DNA of 64,000 nucleotides from Sagittula sp. P11 (GCF_002814095.1 NZ_CP021914.1:1-64000); one strand, 5' to 3'. Positions 17,408-26,273 are shown, counted from the stretch's first letter. Translations and numbers: made by a program. Notes: generated by a model from the sequence alone, not told the origin.

Positions 17408-18484
17408 TCATCCGCGCCGCTCGCCAACGGCTTCGCGGTAGAAGCCGAAGGCCTGAAGGATGGGGCGGTCGCTGTAGGAGAAGAGAACGGCCTCTCCGTC
17501 GATGCTCCAGTGTTCGTGCTCCATCCACGACGGTATCACGAAGGTATCGCCCTCTTGCCAGAGGATTTCCCTATCGCCGATCAGCGACCCGCCGCCGCCT
17601 TCGGCCACATGGTAGATCGTGCTGGCGGTGTGGCGGTGCGACTTCGTGTGCTCGCCATTGCGCAGCAGCTGGAGGTAGGCCGAGATGGTCGGGAGGGTGG
17701 GGCCACCGTTATGCGGGTTCACATACTGCATGATGATGCCGTCATAGGGGCTGCCCTCGTCCTCGCGCAGAGCGTGCAGGTTGGCGCGGCTGTCGGTCCA
17801 GCGGTAGTTCAGGATCGGTGACTGGCGCGGTTCCTTCGGCTGTTCCCAAGCCGGTTTCATGCCGCGCCCCCATCTGTGAAGGCTGTCCTCGGTGTTGCGG
17901 AAAATCGGCTGGGTCTGCTTGTTGCCGTCCTCGTAATCCTCGAAGAAATTCGCATCGAGCAGGTTCACGAAGGGCAGATCCAGACCGTCGAGCCAGGCCA
18001 TCGCACGGTCGGACTCGTTGCCGTGATCGTGCCATTTCCACGCGGGCGTGGTGACGAAATCGCCCTTCTTCATGATGGTACGTTCGCCGTCCACCGCCGT
18101 GTAGGCGCCTTCGCCCTCGATGATGAAGCGGTGCGCATTCGGCGAATGCTGGTGACTGTCCGCGATCTCTCCGGGCATCAGGAACTGGATGCCGCCGAAG
18201 ATCATTCCGACGGTGCGAGCGCTCTTCTTGTCATAGCTCGGGTTGATCAGCATCAGCACCCGGCGCTCGGCCTCTTGCGGGGTGATCAGATCGCCGCCAC
18301 GCAGAATCATCGGCTTGATTTCGTTCCAACGCCAGATATGCGGCACGGCGGCGACGTTTGGCTCTGTCTGGGCGGCGGCACCGAGGTTGAGCCACAGCGG
18401 GATGATGCTCATCTTGTCCAGTTCGTCGTGGAAGGTGTCGCGTTGCGCCTGAAGATCGTTCGGGCGGTCGGTCATGGTCGGCAT
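17408..18484 (-). CDS. Gentisate 1,2-dioxygenase-like bicupin
   Basis: A 358-residue protein with two cupin domains. The first contains 'ADSHQHSPNAHRFIIEGEGAYT' at about residues 108-129, supplying probable iron-binding histidines. The second contains 'HTKSHRHTASTIYHVAEGGG' near residue 280 and 'SWMEHEHWS'. Length and layout match gentisate 1,2-dioxygenase, which opens gentisate to maleylpyruvate. No maleylpyruvate isomerase or hydrolase lies nearby, so a related dihydroxylated acid (for example a salicylate- or 1-hydroxy-2-naphthoate-type substrate) is also possible. It is the first gene of the minus-strand operon. ATG 18475 is an alternative start. Confidence 0.83.
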   Translation of the reverse strand: MPTMTDRPNDLQAQRDTFHDELDKMSIIPLWLNLGAAAQTEPNVAAVPHIWRWNEIKPMILRGGDLITPQEAERRVLMLINPSYDKKSARTVGMIFGGIQFLMPGEIADSHQHSPNAHRFIIEGEGAYTAVDGERTIMKKGDFVTTPAWKWHDHGNESDRAMAWLDGLDLPFVNLLDANFFEDYEDGNKQTQPIFRNTEDSLHRWGRGMKPAWEQPKEPRQSPILNYRWTDSRANLHALREDEGSPYDGIIMQYVNPHNGGPTLPTISAYLQLLRNGEHTKSHRHTASTIYHVAEGGGGSLIGDREILWQEGDTFVIPSWMEHEHWSIDGEAVLFSYSDRPILQAFGFYREAVGERRG

Positions 18485-18597
18485 GCTGTGGCTCCGTTGG
18501 TTGTTCGACTGGGTCGGAGAACACCCGTAATCCCCATGCCCCGGCCAAGGCGCTTTGGCGCCAACGGTCGTCAGCCGACTACGCTCTCTCCATTTTC

Positions 18598-18613
18598 TGA
18601 CAGTGTGCTGTCA
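18598..18613. promoter_or_regulatory. Palindromic operator candidate upstream of dioxygenase operon
   Basis: TGACAG-tgtg-CTGTCA is a perfect 16-base palindrome 114 bases upstream of the dioxygenase start. On the minus strand its edge forms TTGACA, a good -35 hexamer, so a bound repressor would block the operon promoter. The MarR regulator at 14705 is the obvious candidate binder. Confidence 0.5.
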
Positions 18614-18673
18614 AATAATCGAACGTCAATTTCTTCGGTCGGTCTGTTCGGAGCGTGACCTGCCACTGAACTT

Positions 18674-19603
18674 TCATCCAGCCACGACCGGAGCCCGGTT
18701 AGTGTTTACGCCGGTTGGCGCAGGTTGAGCAATCGCCCGGCGCGCGGAGCTTTCATCTCGCGCAGCGGGGCGGGCGATTGCGGTGGTCAGGGTCCGCGCG
18801 TAGGCAGCCGGGGTCTGGTAATCCAAGGCCGAATGGGGGCGCTCGGTGTTGTAGTCCGTAGCCCAGGCTGCGATCACGATCCGCGCATGGGCCAGATTGC
18901 GGAACATGGTCTCGTTGAGCAGCTCGTCGCGCATCCGGCCGTTGAAGCTTTCGACGAAACCGTTCTGCATCGGCTTGCCCGGCGCGATGTAGTGCCATTC
19001 GACCCGGTGCTCGGAACACCACCGCAGGATCGCGTTACTGGTCAGCTCCGTCCCATTATCGCTGACAATCATGCCGGGCTTGCCGCGGCGCTCGATCAGG
19101 GCCGTCAGTTCACGCGCGACACGGCGCCCTGAGATCGAGGTGTCCGGGATCGCCGCCAGGCATTCCCGGGTGACGTCGTCGACCACGTTGAGCACGCGGA
19201 AGCGCTGGCCGTTGGCGAACTGGTCATGGACGAAATCCAATGACCAACGGGCGTTCGGTCGCGCCTCGACCAGGATCGGTGCCCGCGTTCCGACCGCCTT
19301 GCGCCGCGCCTTCCGCTTGCGCACCGTCAGCCCTTCTTCGCGGTAGAGCCGATAGATCCGATTGATCCCCGAGGGCTCGCCCTCGCGGCGCAGCAGCACG
19401 AACAGGCGCCGGTAGCCGAACCGCCGACGCTCGTTGGCCAGGTCCCGCAACCGGCCGCGCAGAACCGTGTCCGGCGCGCGCTGAGATCGATAGCGGATCA
19501 TCGTGCGATCCGCGCCGACGATGTGGCAGGCCCGCCGTTCCGACAGGCCATGCTCAGCCTGAAGATAGGCGACGACTTCGCGCTTCACCGCGGGCCCTAC
19601 CAC
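18674..19603 (-). CDS. IS3-family transposase OrfB (DDE integrase)
   Basis: A 309-residue transposase subunit with the IS3 rve/DDE integrase core. The catalytic block is '[15 protein letters not shown]' (first Asp), '[11 protein letters not shown]' (second Asp) and '[16 protein letters not shown]' (Glu), in the spacing usual for IS407-like members. The N-terminal HTH_21 segment '[19 protein letters not shown]' is present. It opens at a GTG at 19603 in the -1 frame relative to orfA and is normally made as an OrfAB fusion by ribosomal slippage. All catalytic residues are present, so the element may be active. Confidence 0.92.
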   Translation of the reverse strand: MVGPAVKREVVAYLQAEHGLSERRACHIVGADRTMIRYRSQRAPDTVLRGRLRDLANERRRFGYRRLFVLLRREGEPSGINRIYRLYREEGLTVRKRKARRKAVGTRAPILVEARPNARWSLDFVHDQFANGQRFRVLNVVDDVTRECLAAIPDTSISGRRVARELTALIERRGKPGMIVSDNGTELTSNAILRWCSEHRVEWHYIAPGKPMQNGFVESFNGRMRDELLNETMFRNLAHARIVIAAWATDYNTERPHSALDYQTPAAYARTLTTAIARPAARDESSARRAIAQPAPTGVNTNRAPVVAG

Positions 19604-19863
19604 TTTTTTGAAACCAGATCCTTCATCGCCGCCAGATCCAGCATCTGTTCGGCCAGAAGCTTCTTCAACTTGGCGTTCTCATCCTCAAGCGCCTTCAGCC
19701 GCTTGGCCTCTGATACCGTCATGCCACCGAACTTGGCCTTCCAGTTGTAGAAGGTGCCTTCCGACATGCCGTGCTTGCGGCATAGATCGGCGCACTTCGC
19801 GCCGGCCTCATGCTCGGCCAGGATGCCGATGATCTGCTCGTCCGTGAATCTCGTTCGCTTCAT
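19597..19863 (-). CDS. IS3-family transposase OrfA
   Basis: An 88-residue DNA-binding subunit: '[21 protein letters not shown]' start, HTH_8 type helix-turn-helix, then a C-terminal leucine-zipper-like stretch '[18 protein letters not shown]'. It overlaps orfB by 7 bases and lies just inside the right inverted repeat. The family and group (IS407-like) are clear from memory. Confidence 0.92.
   Translation of the reverse strand: MKRTRFTDEQIIGILAEHEAGAKCADLCRKHGMSEGTFYNWKAKFGGMTVSEAKRLKALEDENAKLKKLLAEQMLDLAAMKDLVSKKW
19604..19610 (-). other. Programmed -1 frameshift site between orfA and orfB
   Basis: On the minus strand the orfA end contains six A (19609 down to 19604) just before GTGGTAG, after 'gtttc'. 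Slipping back one base on this A-run moves ribosomes from orfA into orfB, giving the OrfAB transposase. Confidence 0.6.
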
Positions 19864-19926
19864 TGTCCGTCCTCAGGTTGGGCCGGACTCTAATCGACGG
19901 TGGAGGAAAAATCCCGTGGCAGGTCA

Positions 19927-20215
19927 CGACCTCACGCCCCAGCGCGCAGACGATGGCCCAGCCTATGTCACCATCCTTGTGGTTGGCCACCTCATGGGTT
20001 TTGCATTGCCGGTCTTCTTCGAAAGCTTTCGGGACAATCCGCTTCTCGTGGCATGCCTGTTGTCAGCGGCTTCAATCGCTCTCGCGCTCCTGATGCTGCC
20101 GCCGGTCAAGGGCATGTTCGTGGCGTTTCAATGGGCCAAGGGGATGCACGGATTTGGCAGGACCGCTTCCGGTCCCGCCATCAGCCAAGAAACGCGCTGT
20201 GCTGGAGACTGTTGA
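19927..20215 (+). pseudogene. DUF983 family protein, 5'-truncated by IS element
   Basis: The frame after the right end of the IS reads 'QRADDGPAYVTILVVGHLMG' and then two hydrophobic spans, 'LLPPVKGMFVAFQWAKGMHGFG', and a stop at 20215. This is the C-terminal two-thirds of the DUF983 membrane protein common in Rhodobacteraceae. The N-terminal zinc-ribbon part (CPxCG..C..C) is missing and is not found on the far side of the IS. There is no start codon of its own. It overlaps the convergent MocR gene by 35 bases. Confidence 0.75.
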
Positions 20216-21551
20216 CCAGGAAATAGAGGTTCGCCCGCAAGGCTTCTCGCGACAGTGATCCGCCAAGGCACAGGCGCACTTCATCTCCCGGGGTTATTCC
20301 CACGCTGAACGCGTCTGACGGCATGATGCCGATCGGGCGCCCGGCCATCCGGGCGACGACGTCGGCCCTTCCGACGCCCTCCGGCAGGGACAGCCAGACG
20401 TTGAACGCATTCTCTGCCCCCCGAAAATCGAATCCTTCGAGGACTTCGCGCGCTATGGCCTGCCGGGCCGAGGTTTCTGACCGGATGAAGCGCCGGATCT
20501 GATCGGCGGTCCCGTCCTCGATCCATTGCGTTGCAAGCGCGGTGGTGATGGGCGACGGCATCACGGCCTGCACTTTGAGCGTCTGGCCGAGCGAATAGGC
20601 CTGCTTTCCGTTGGGCGCCACCGTGTAGGCCAGGCGCAGCCCGGCGCCGATGCATTTCGCCAGCCCTCCGATATGCCATGTCAGATCCGGCGCCGACACG
20701 GCAATCGGGGCAGGGGCCTTTGCCGGGATGAAGCCGTAGGCATCGTCCTCGATCAGCTGCAGCCCGTGTTTGTTCAGCACCTCCGAGATGGCCAGCCTCC
20801 GGTCCGTGGGGATCGTGAGCGTCGTCGGGTTCTGAAGCGTCGGGTTGAGATAAAGCGCCTTGGGCCCGTGCGTCCGGATCGCGTCCGCCAGGGCGTCGGG
20901 CAAGATACCATCCTTGTCCATCTCGATTCCGACAAGGTTCAGGCCCCGCCGCGATGCGATGTTGCGGAAGCCCGGATAGGTGATCTGTTCACACAGGATG
21001 GTGTCGCCGGGCTCTGTCAGGATCGTCAGGATGGCGCAGATCGTGCTGTGCGCGCCCGGTGAAATGACCAGACGTGCGCTGCTGGGGATCATGCCGCGAA
21101 GGCTAAGCCAAGTTGACGCCGCCGCCTTGTCCTTGTCGGAGCCGGTCGAGGATTGGTAGCGCAGCAGCTGCAGAAGATTGGCAGATACGTAATCCAGTCC
21201 GGCTCGCATGTTGGCGATCAGGCCGGGGTCGGTGGGCTCCGGTGGCAGGTTCATCGACAGGTCTTCATCGGCGAGGCGCAGCGGGTCGGGACCGTTGGGG
21301 GCCTCGGTCGGTTTGGAGATGAATGTGCCGCGTCCCACGTGGCTGGTGACAAGGCCGCGGGACTGCGCCTCGCTGTAGCCGCGCGACACGGTGGTGAAGT
21401 CGATGCCCAACTGTTTCGCAAGCATCCGCTGGGGCGGCAGCCTGGTGCCCGGGGACAGTCGCCCGTCGCGGACGTCTTTTTCTATCGCGTCGGCGATTGC
21501 GATGTAGCGTGGCTTGCCGCTCGTTTCGGCCCGTGGCGTCCAGTCAGTCAT
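20181..21551 (-). CDS. MocR/GntR-type PLP-fold transcriptional regulator
   Basis: A 456-residue regulator with an N-terminal GntR winged helix (residues about 15-78, 'LPPQRMLAKQLGIDFTTVSRGY') joined to a fold-I aminotransferase domain. PLP-site residues are conserved: 'NPTLQNPTT' near 236-244, 'EDDAYGF' at 268-274 and the Schiff-base lysine Lys299 in 'GGLAKCIGAGLRLAY'. The start at 21551 is preferred; 45 upstream in-frame residues are low-complexity and untypical. It is divergent from the Nit1C cluster with a 275-base AT-rich intergenic region and is the likely regulator of that cluster. MocR proteins generally sense amino compounds or PLP. Confidence 0.9.
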   Translation of the reverse strand: MTDWTPRAETSGKPRYIAIADAIEKDVRDGRLSPGTRLPPQRMLAKQLGIDFTTVSRGYSEAQSRGLVTSHVGRGTFISKPTEAPNGPDPLRLADEDLSMNLPPEPTDPGLIANMRAGLDYVSANLLQLLRYQSSTGSDKDKAAASTWLSLRGMIPSSARLVISPGAHSTICAILTILTEPGDTILCEQITYPGFRNIASRRGLNLVGIEMDKDGILPDALADAIRTHGPKALYLNPTLQNPTTLTIPTDRRLAISEVLNKHGLQLIEDDAYGFIPAKAPAPIAVSAPDLTWHIGGLAKCIGAGLRLAYTVAPNGKQAYSLGQTLKVQAVMPSPITTALATQWIEDGTADQIRRFIRSETSARQAIAREVLEGFDFRGAENAFNVWLSLPEGVGRADVVARMAGRPIGIMPSDAFSVGITPGDEVRLCLGGSLSREALRANLYFLVNSLQHSAFLG

Positions 21552-21730
21552 GTCGTTCTCCGTTCTGAGGCGTTGATAGCCAATGATTCGGGGGAATTGA
21601 AGCGCATTGTATGGATGCGACGGATTGCGGAAGGTGCGGCAGCAGCGACAGCGAGGAGCGGATTGATTTTCCGCGGATAATTTCACCGGAAATTGCGGGC
21701 TCTGCCTAATAACACGACCTTTGGCCGCTT

Positions 21731-21768
21731 TATTGTATGCAAAAATGTAGCATAAATGAATGTTGTAT
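21731..21768. promoter_or_regulatory. Candidate MocR operator/promoter of the Nit1C cluster
   Basis: The AT-rich core of the intergenic region holds an inverted repeat TATGC-N9-GCATA (21736-21754). It also holds a direct repeat TTGTAT at 21733-21738 and 21763-21768, spaced 30 bases, about three helical turns. Spaced direct repeats are usual for MocR regulators. The 11-mer TATTGTATGCA at 21731 recurs upstream of the gene at 28765. Confidence 0.45.
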
Positions 21769-21826
21769 TGATAGATTTTTGGTAGCGAGATCAGTGTGAA
21801 GGCATCCAGTGAACAGGAGATATGGG

Positions 21827-22309
21827 ATGCCCGAAGTTACCAAAGAAGCGCATAAGGACGGCGATTTCTTCGTAAACTACGAAGAAAAGGTCTTCGAAGA
21901 CGTCAAGGCCGACGAAGGGGAGAAGGCACTTGTGACCTTCCATACGGTGGCCTTCGAAGGGTCCATCGGTTTGGTCAACATTCTGCAGGCAATTCGTCTG
22001 CAACGCAAAGGATTCGAGACCTCGATCCTGCTTTACGGCCCCGGCGTCACCCTCGGCATCCAGCGTGGTTTCCCGACACTTGGCGACGAAGCCTTCCCCG
22101 GCCACCAGAACTTTGCCGCCAATCTCAAGAAGTTCATGGCCGAGGGCGGCAAGATCTACGCCTGCCGCTTTGCCCTGCAGGCGCTCTACGGTCATGGCGA
22201 ACCCTCGCTGCTGCCCGGGATCACTCCGATTGCGCCTCAGGACGTGCTCGATTGCATCCTTCTGCACCGCAAGGACAACGCCTTCATCCTCGACACCTGG
22301 ACGGTGTGA
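21827..22309 (+). CDS. MSMEG_0572/Sll0783-family protein (Nit1C cluster)
   Basis: A 160-residue protein of the DsrE-like MSMEG_0572 family, the marker small protein of Nit1C clusters. Recognisable stretches are '[27 protein letters not shown]', '[17 protein letters not shown]' and the C-terminal '[17 protein letters not shown]'. It has no signal peptide or membrane span. The start at 21827 has AGGAGA 6 bases upstream; a GTG at 21809 in frame is less likely. It is the first gene of the operon. Homologues are described as nitrogen-starvation-responsive, and the biochemical function is unknown. Confidence 0.88.
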   Translation: MPEVTKEAHKDGDFFVNYEEKVFEDVKADEGEKALVTFHTVAFEGSIGLVNILQAIRLQRKGFETSILLYGPGVTLGIQRGFPTLGDEAFPGHQNFAANLKKFMAEGGKIYACRFALQALYGHGEPSLLPGITPIAPQDVLDCILLHRKDNAFILDTWTV

Positions 22310-22381
22310 GACATGCGGAGCCGTGCCGGTCAGCGGCGCGGCTCCGATCCTTTGCTCCACGATAAGGAAGGACCAGGGACC

Positions 22382-23376
22382 ATGAGAACCGACACCATAC
22401 GCGCCGCCGCGGTGCAGATCGCGCCGGACCTGACGGGCCGTGCGGGCACCATCGAGCGGGTGCTGAATGCCATCGCCGAAGCCGCCGAGAAAGGTGCGGA
22501 GTTCATCGTCTTTCCGGAAACCTTCGTGCCTTATTACCCCTATTTCTCTTTCGTGCTGCCCCCGTGCAACAGGGCGCGGCACATCTGGAGCTCTATGATC
22601 AGGCGGTGGTCGTGCCCTCGCCGGAAACCCAGGCCGTGGCCGAGGCTGCGCGCAAGCGCGGCGTTGTCGTCGTGCTGGGCGTGAACGAGCGCGACCATGG
22701 CTCCCTTTACAACACGCAGCTCATCTTCGATGCCGACGGCAGCCTTGCGCTGAAGCGCCGCAAGATCACGCCGACTTACCATGAGCGCATGGTCTGGGGG
22801 CAGGGCGACGGGGCCGGGCTGAAGGTCGTTGAGACCAAAGTCGGCCGCGTCGGCGCTCTGGCCTGTTGGGAGCATTACAACCCGCTCGCCCGTTACGCGC
22901 TGATGACCCAGCACGAGGAAATTCACGCGGCGCATTTCCCTGGCTCTCTGGTCGGTCCGATCTTTGGCGAACAGATCGAGGTCACGATGCGCCACCACGC
23001 GCTCGAGGCGGGATGCTTTGTGGTCAACGCCACCGGCTGGCTGACCGAAGAGCAGATCCAGTCGCTGCATCCCGATCCGAAACTGCAGAAAGCCATGCGC
23101 GACGGCTGCATGACCTGCATCATCTCGCCCGAAGGTCGCCACCTCGCCCCGCCGTTGACCGAGGGCGAAGGCATCCTGATCGCCGATCTGGACATGAAGC
23201 TGATCACCAAGCGCAAGCGCATGATGGACAGCGTCGGCCACTATGCCCGGCCAGAGCTGCTGCACCTCGTGCATGACAGGCGGCCCGCCGAAACACGCGT
23301 GGCCTTTGAGGCCGCCGCCGTGCCGCACCCTCCCGCCCAAGGCGATCTCGACGAAAAGGAACCGAGCCATGTCTGA
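22382..23376 (+). pseudogene. nit1C: Branch-1 nitrilase of Nit1C cluster, single-base frameshift
   Basis: A carbon-nitrogen hydrolase, expected about 331 residues. The first frame (ATG 22382) carries the catalytic Glu46 in '[14 protein letters not shown]'. The frame then breaks in a run of five C (22559-22563); one more C joins it to the second frame, which starts '[13 protein letters not shown]'. That frame contains the catalytic lysine segment '[15 protein letters not shown]' and the nucleophile Cys in '[12 protein letters not shown]'. All triad residues survive on both sides. The break is therefore either a homopolymer error or a very recent lesion. The 3' end overlaps the radical SAM gene by 8 bases. 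Nit1C nitrilases are linked to growth on cyanide. Confidence 0.88.
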
Positions 23377-24472
23377 TGCCGACCTGATCAACGATCTGCA
23401 ATCCCACGGCATGCGGCTGGTCGACCCGCGGGCTGGCCACGAGGCGCGGCGCGGCGGGGCAGGGCCCTCGGACCACAAGGCCATCACAATCGGCGAAACG
23501 ACCGTGATGGTCCCGGTGCACACCGCGCCTGCCTTCGAGTCTCCGTTTCTGGTCGAGCCGCCGGATGCGGGCGGGGAGGCCCGTGTGACCCGTGACGGCA
23601 TCGAGATCGCCAAGGTGCGCTTTCCCACGCGGCCGAGGTTCTACGACCTGAAGACCGCAGACGGCATTCCTTACAGCCAGATCGCCGTCCTGCATTCGCG
23701 TGACGTTCTGGCGACGACCGTGCTGCAGACCTGCATCCGTTACGAAAGCCGCAAGAAGACCTGCCAGTTCTGTGCCATCGGCCAGAGCCTCGCCGCCGGG
23801 CGCACCATCGCCCACAAGACGCCCGAACAGCTTGCCGAGGTCGCCAAGGCCGCCGTCGAGCTGGACGGCGTGAAGCACATGGTGCTGACCACCGGCACGC
23901 CGAGGGGCAAGGATCGCGGTGCGGCGGTCATGGTAGACAGCGCCCGCGCCATCAAGGCCGCCGTCGACCTGCCCTTGCAGGGCCAGTGCGAGCCGCCCGA
24001 CGACGACATCTGGCACCAGCGGATGAAGGATGCCGGGATCGACGCGCTTGGCATGCATCTGGAGGCGGTCACGCAGGAGGTGCGCGAGCGGATCATGCCG
24101 GGTAAGGCCACCGTGCCGCTGGAGAAATACATGTCCAGCTTCGAGGCGGCGGTGAAGGTGTTTGGCCGCGCGCAGGTCTCCACCTACATCCTCGCCGGTC
24201 TCGGCGACACGCGAGAGGCGATCCTCGAGATGGGGCAGAAGCTGTGCGACATGGGCGTCTATCCCTTTGTCGTGCCGTTTGTGCCAATCTCGGGCACGCC
24301 GCTCGAAAGCCATCCGGCTCCGAAGCCCGAATTCATGGCCTCGATCCTGCGCCCGCTGGGCGAGATGATCGTACGCGCGGGCATCCGGTCCGAAGACATC
24401 AAGGCCGGGTGCGGCAAATGCGGCGCGTGTTCGGCCCTGTCGACCTATGAAAAGCTGAAGGTGCCGGCATGA
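23369..24472 (+). CDS. MSMEG_0568-family radical SAM protein (Nit1C cluster)
   Basis: A 367-residue radical SAM enzyme. The cluster-binding cysteines appear at Cys122, Cys132 and Cys135 ([14 protein letters not shown]), a CX9CX2C spacing instead of the standard CX3CX2C. SAM-binding features follow ('LTTGTPRG' GGE-like region near 171, 'LGMHLEAV' near 230). A further cysteine group CX2CX2C at 348-354 ('CGKCGAC') near the C-terminus could hold an auxiliary Fe-S cluster. This matches the MSMEG_0568 family, specific to Nit1C clusters, whose reaction is unknown. The start at 23369 overlaps the nitrilase end and the stop overlaps the next gene by ATGA. Confidence 0.9.
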   Translation: MSDADLINDLQSHGMRLVDPRAGHEARRGGAGPSDHKAITIGETTVMVPVHTAPAFESPFLVEPPDAGGEARVTRDGIEIAKVRFPTRPRFYDLKTADGIPYSQIAVLHSRDVLATTVLQTCIRYESRKKTCQFCAIGQSLAAGRTIAHKTPEQLAEVAKAAVELDGVKHMVLTTGTPRGKDRGAAVMVDSARAIKAAVDLPLQGQCEPPDDDIWHQRMKDAGIDALGMHLEAVTQEVRERIMPGKATVPLEKYMSSFEAAVKVFGRAQVSTYILAGLGDTREAILEMGQKLCDMGVYPFVVPFVPISGTPLESHPAPKPEFMASILRPLGEMIVRAGIRSEDIKAGCGKCGACSALSTYEKLKVPA

Positions 24473-25011
24473 TCGAGCTTGAGCCGCACCTGTTCCAATG
24501 CCCCGGCTACTACATCCGCGCGGCGTCAAAACCCTTCGAGGCGCGCGGAGCCGAGGCATTGCGCCGAAAGGTCTTCGTCGAGGAACAGGCGATCTTCAAG
24601 GACCACGACCGCGACGAGATCGACCTGGTCGCCACGCATTTGGTGGCACTGTCCACCTATGCGCACGAGGCCGATGAGGTGGTCGGCACGGTGCGCATCC
24701 ACGAGGACAGCCCGGGCCTCTGGTGGGGATCGCGGCTGGCGGTGGACTGCGATTTTCGGCAGGTCGGGCGGCTGGGGACCGAACTGATCCGCCTTGCGGT
24801 CTGCACGGCAAATGCGCGCGGCTGTCACACCTTTCTGGCGCATGTGCAGATACAGAACGTGCCGCTGTTCCGCCGGTTGAAATGGACCGTGCTGGAAGAG
24901 GTCGAACTGCACGGCGTGCCGCATGCACGCATGTCCGCCGACCTGGCGCATTATCCGCCCTGTGACGACCCGACGGCGGGCTGGTTCATGAAGCCGGGGC
25001 GGCGGGCATGA
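24469..25011 (+). CDS. GNAT-family acetyltransferase (MSMEG_0567 N-domain type, Nit1C cluster)
   Basis: A 180-residue GNAT-fold protein. Visible features are 'EALRRKVFVEEQAIFKDHDRD' (N-terminal GNAT helices) and the core 'VVGTVRIHED', followed by 'LGTELIRLAVCTANARGCHTFLAHVQIQNVPLF' containing the acetyl-CoA loop and the Asn common in GNAT site C. In some species this domain is fused to the AIR-synthase-like protein encoded next here, which supports a joint role. It overlaps both neighbours by 4 bases. It is specific to Nit1C clusters and its acceptor is unknown. Confidence 0.87.
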   Translation: MIELEPHLFQCPGYYIRAASKPFEARGAEALRRKVFVEEQAIFKDHDRDEIDLVATHLVALSTYAHEADEVVGTVRIHEDSPGLWWGSRLAVDCDFRQVGRLGTELIRLAVCTANARGCHTFLAHVQIQNVPLFRRLKWTVLEEVELHGVPHARMSADLAHYPPCDDPTAGWFMKPGRRA

Positions 25012-25982
25012 CCGAAACGCTGGCTGATATGGCCGAGGCTCTGCGCGCGCACCCGGCGATCCGGTCCAAGCTGGGGATTGCTCAGGCCGCCGGGATGCTG
25101 GGGCTGACCGCCAGCGCGCCCGGCCGCCCGGGCGACGATGCGGCGATGATCGAAACGGTGGAGGGCTTTGACCTCTTCGCGGGGGAGGGCTTCATCCCCG
25201 CCTTCGTTCAGGCCGACCCGTGGTTCGCGGGCTGGTGCGGGGTCATGGTGAACCTGTCGGATATCGCCGCGATGGGCGGTCGGGCCACGGCGCTGATCGA
25301 CCAGGTCTGGGCCCCGAATGCCGATCTTGCCGCGCCCTTGATGAAGGGGCTGCGTGATGCCGCCACGGCCTATGGCGTGCCTCTGGTAGGTGGCCATACC
25401 AACTTTGCGGCTGCCGAACTGAACCTCGCCGTGTCGGTGCTGGGCAAGGCCCGAGCACCTGTGACCAGCTTCGATGCCCTCCCCGGCGACGTGCTGCTGG
25501 CCGCCATCGACCACCGGGGCCGCTACGTGAACTTCGACAATTTCTGTGCCGCTCTCGACGCACCACACGACCGCCTGCGCGGTGATCTGGCGCTGTTGCC
25601 CTCGCTCGCCGAGGCAGGATTGCTGCGCGCTGGCAAAGACATCAGCCAGGGCGGCATCGCGGGGACTGCGCTCATGCTCTGCGAAAGCTCGGGTGTGGGT
25701 GCAGTGCTCGACCTCGACAGCATCCTGCCGCCCGCCGATGTGTCATTGCTGCGCTGGCTGCACAGCTTCCCCAGCTTCGGATTCCTGCTCTCTGTCGCGC
25801 CGGAGCACGCGGCCGAGGTCTGCCTTGCCTTCCGGGGGCGCGGCATCTGGGCCGACCCCATCGGCAGCATTACCGAAGGTTCCGACCTTCGCCTGCAACG
25901 CGACCATGAGACCGCATTGTTCTGGGACCATGCCCAGACACCATACTTGTCGCCGTCCCGAAAGGAGCGAGCCGATGCCTGA
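25008..25982 (+). CDS. AIR-synthase-related protein, Sll0787 family (Nit1C cluster)
   Basis: A 324-residue PurM/HypE/ThiL-like ATP-binding protein. The glycine-rich N-terminal region 'GDDAAMIET' (about residues 43-51), 'MVNLSDIAAMGGRATALID' and the C-terminal 'LRAGKDISQGGIAGTALML' fit the AIR-synthase superfamily, whose members phosphorylate or activate amide or carbonyl oxygens with ATP. It overlaps the GNAT gene by 4 bases and the MSMEG_0570-like gene by 8. The natural substrate is unknown. The ATP-dependent activation fold suggests that the cluster builds or modifies a nitrogen-containing product. Confidence 0.88.
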   Translation: MTETLADMAEALRAHPAIRSKLGIAQAAGMLGLTASAPGRPGDDAAMIETVEGFDLFAGEGFIPAFVQADPWFAGWCGVMVNLSDIAAMGGRATALIDQVWAPNADLAAPLMKGLRDAATAYGVPLVGGHTNFAAAELNLAVSVLGKARAPVTSFDALPGDVLLAAIDHRGRYVNFDNFCAALDAPHDRLRGDLALLPSLAEAGLLRAGKDISQGGIAGTALMLCESSGVGAVLDLDSILPPADVSLLRWLHSFPSFGFLLSVAPEHAAEVCLAFRGRGIWADPIGSITEGSDLRLQRDHETALFWDHAQTPYLSPSRKERADA

Positions 25983-26259
25983 GATGCACTGGACCCTGCG
26001 CTGGCCCGATGGCAGCGAAGAGCGCTGCTATTCCCCGTCGAGCGTCATCACCGAATTGTTCACTCCGGGGCAAAGCTACCCGCTGCCGGACTTCTTGCTG
26101 CGAGCCCGGATCGCGATGGAGCGCGCCTCTAACCGGGTCGAACGCAAATACGGCTTCGCCTGCTCTTCCGCGATGGATCAGCTCGACCGGATCGAACGGC
26201 GGGTCGCCGATTTCGAAGGGCAGCCCGACGCGCAGGTCACCTGCCTGTCGATCGCATGA
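25975..26259 (+). CDS. MSMEG_0570-family small protein (Nit1C cluster)
   Basis: A 94-residue soluble protein, 'MPEMHWTLRWPDGSEERCYSPS', then a basic helical stretch 'DFLLRARIAMERASNRVERKYGFACSSAMDQL'. It matches the MSMEG_0570 nitrogen-starvation-response family found only in Nit1C clusters. The conserved Cys in 'KYGFACSSAMDQL' is characteristic. Size and charge would suit a carrier or partner protein, but nothing is proven. The start at 25975 has AAAGGAG upstream and overlaps the previous stop by 8 bases. Confidence 0.85.
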   Translation: MPEMHWTLRWPDGSEERCYSPSSVITELFTPGQSYPLPDFLLRARIAMERASNRVERKYGFACSSAMDQLDRIERRVADFEGQPDAQVTCLSIA

Positions 26260-26273
26260 AAAGGACCGAGACC

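Larger units (their letters stand above)
18656..19926 (-). mobile_element. IS3-family insertion sequence, 1271 bp, complete
   Basis: A complete element with orfA and orfB on the minus strand. The ends are imperfect inverted repeats of about 25 bases: left TGACCTGCCACTGAACTTTC from 18656, right (read inward from 19926) TGACCTGCCACGGGATTTTT. The outer 11 bases are identical. Flanking bases show at most a 2-base match (CG on both sides), not the 3-4 base target duplication usual for this family. The right flank is a 5'-truncated DUF983 gene whose missing part is not on the left. Both points indicate recombination or deletion at this element after insertion. Confidence 0.85.

Noticed and set aside
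21561-21686. Longer start of the MocR gene
   Set aside because: The extra 45 residues are Cys/Arg-rich and unlike any GntR N-terminus; they also lie in the divergent promoter region.
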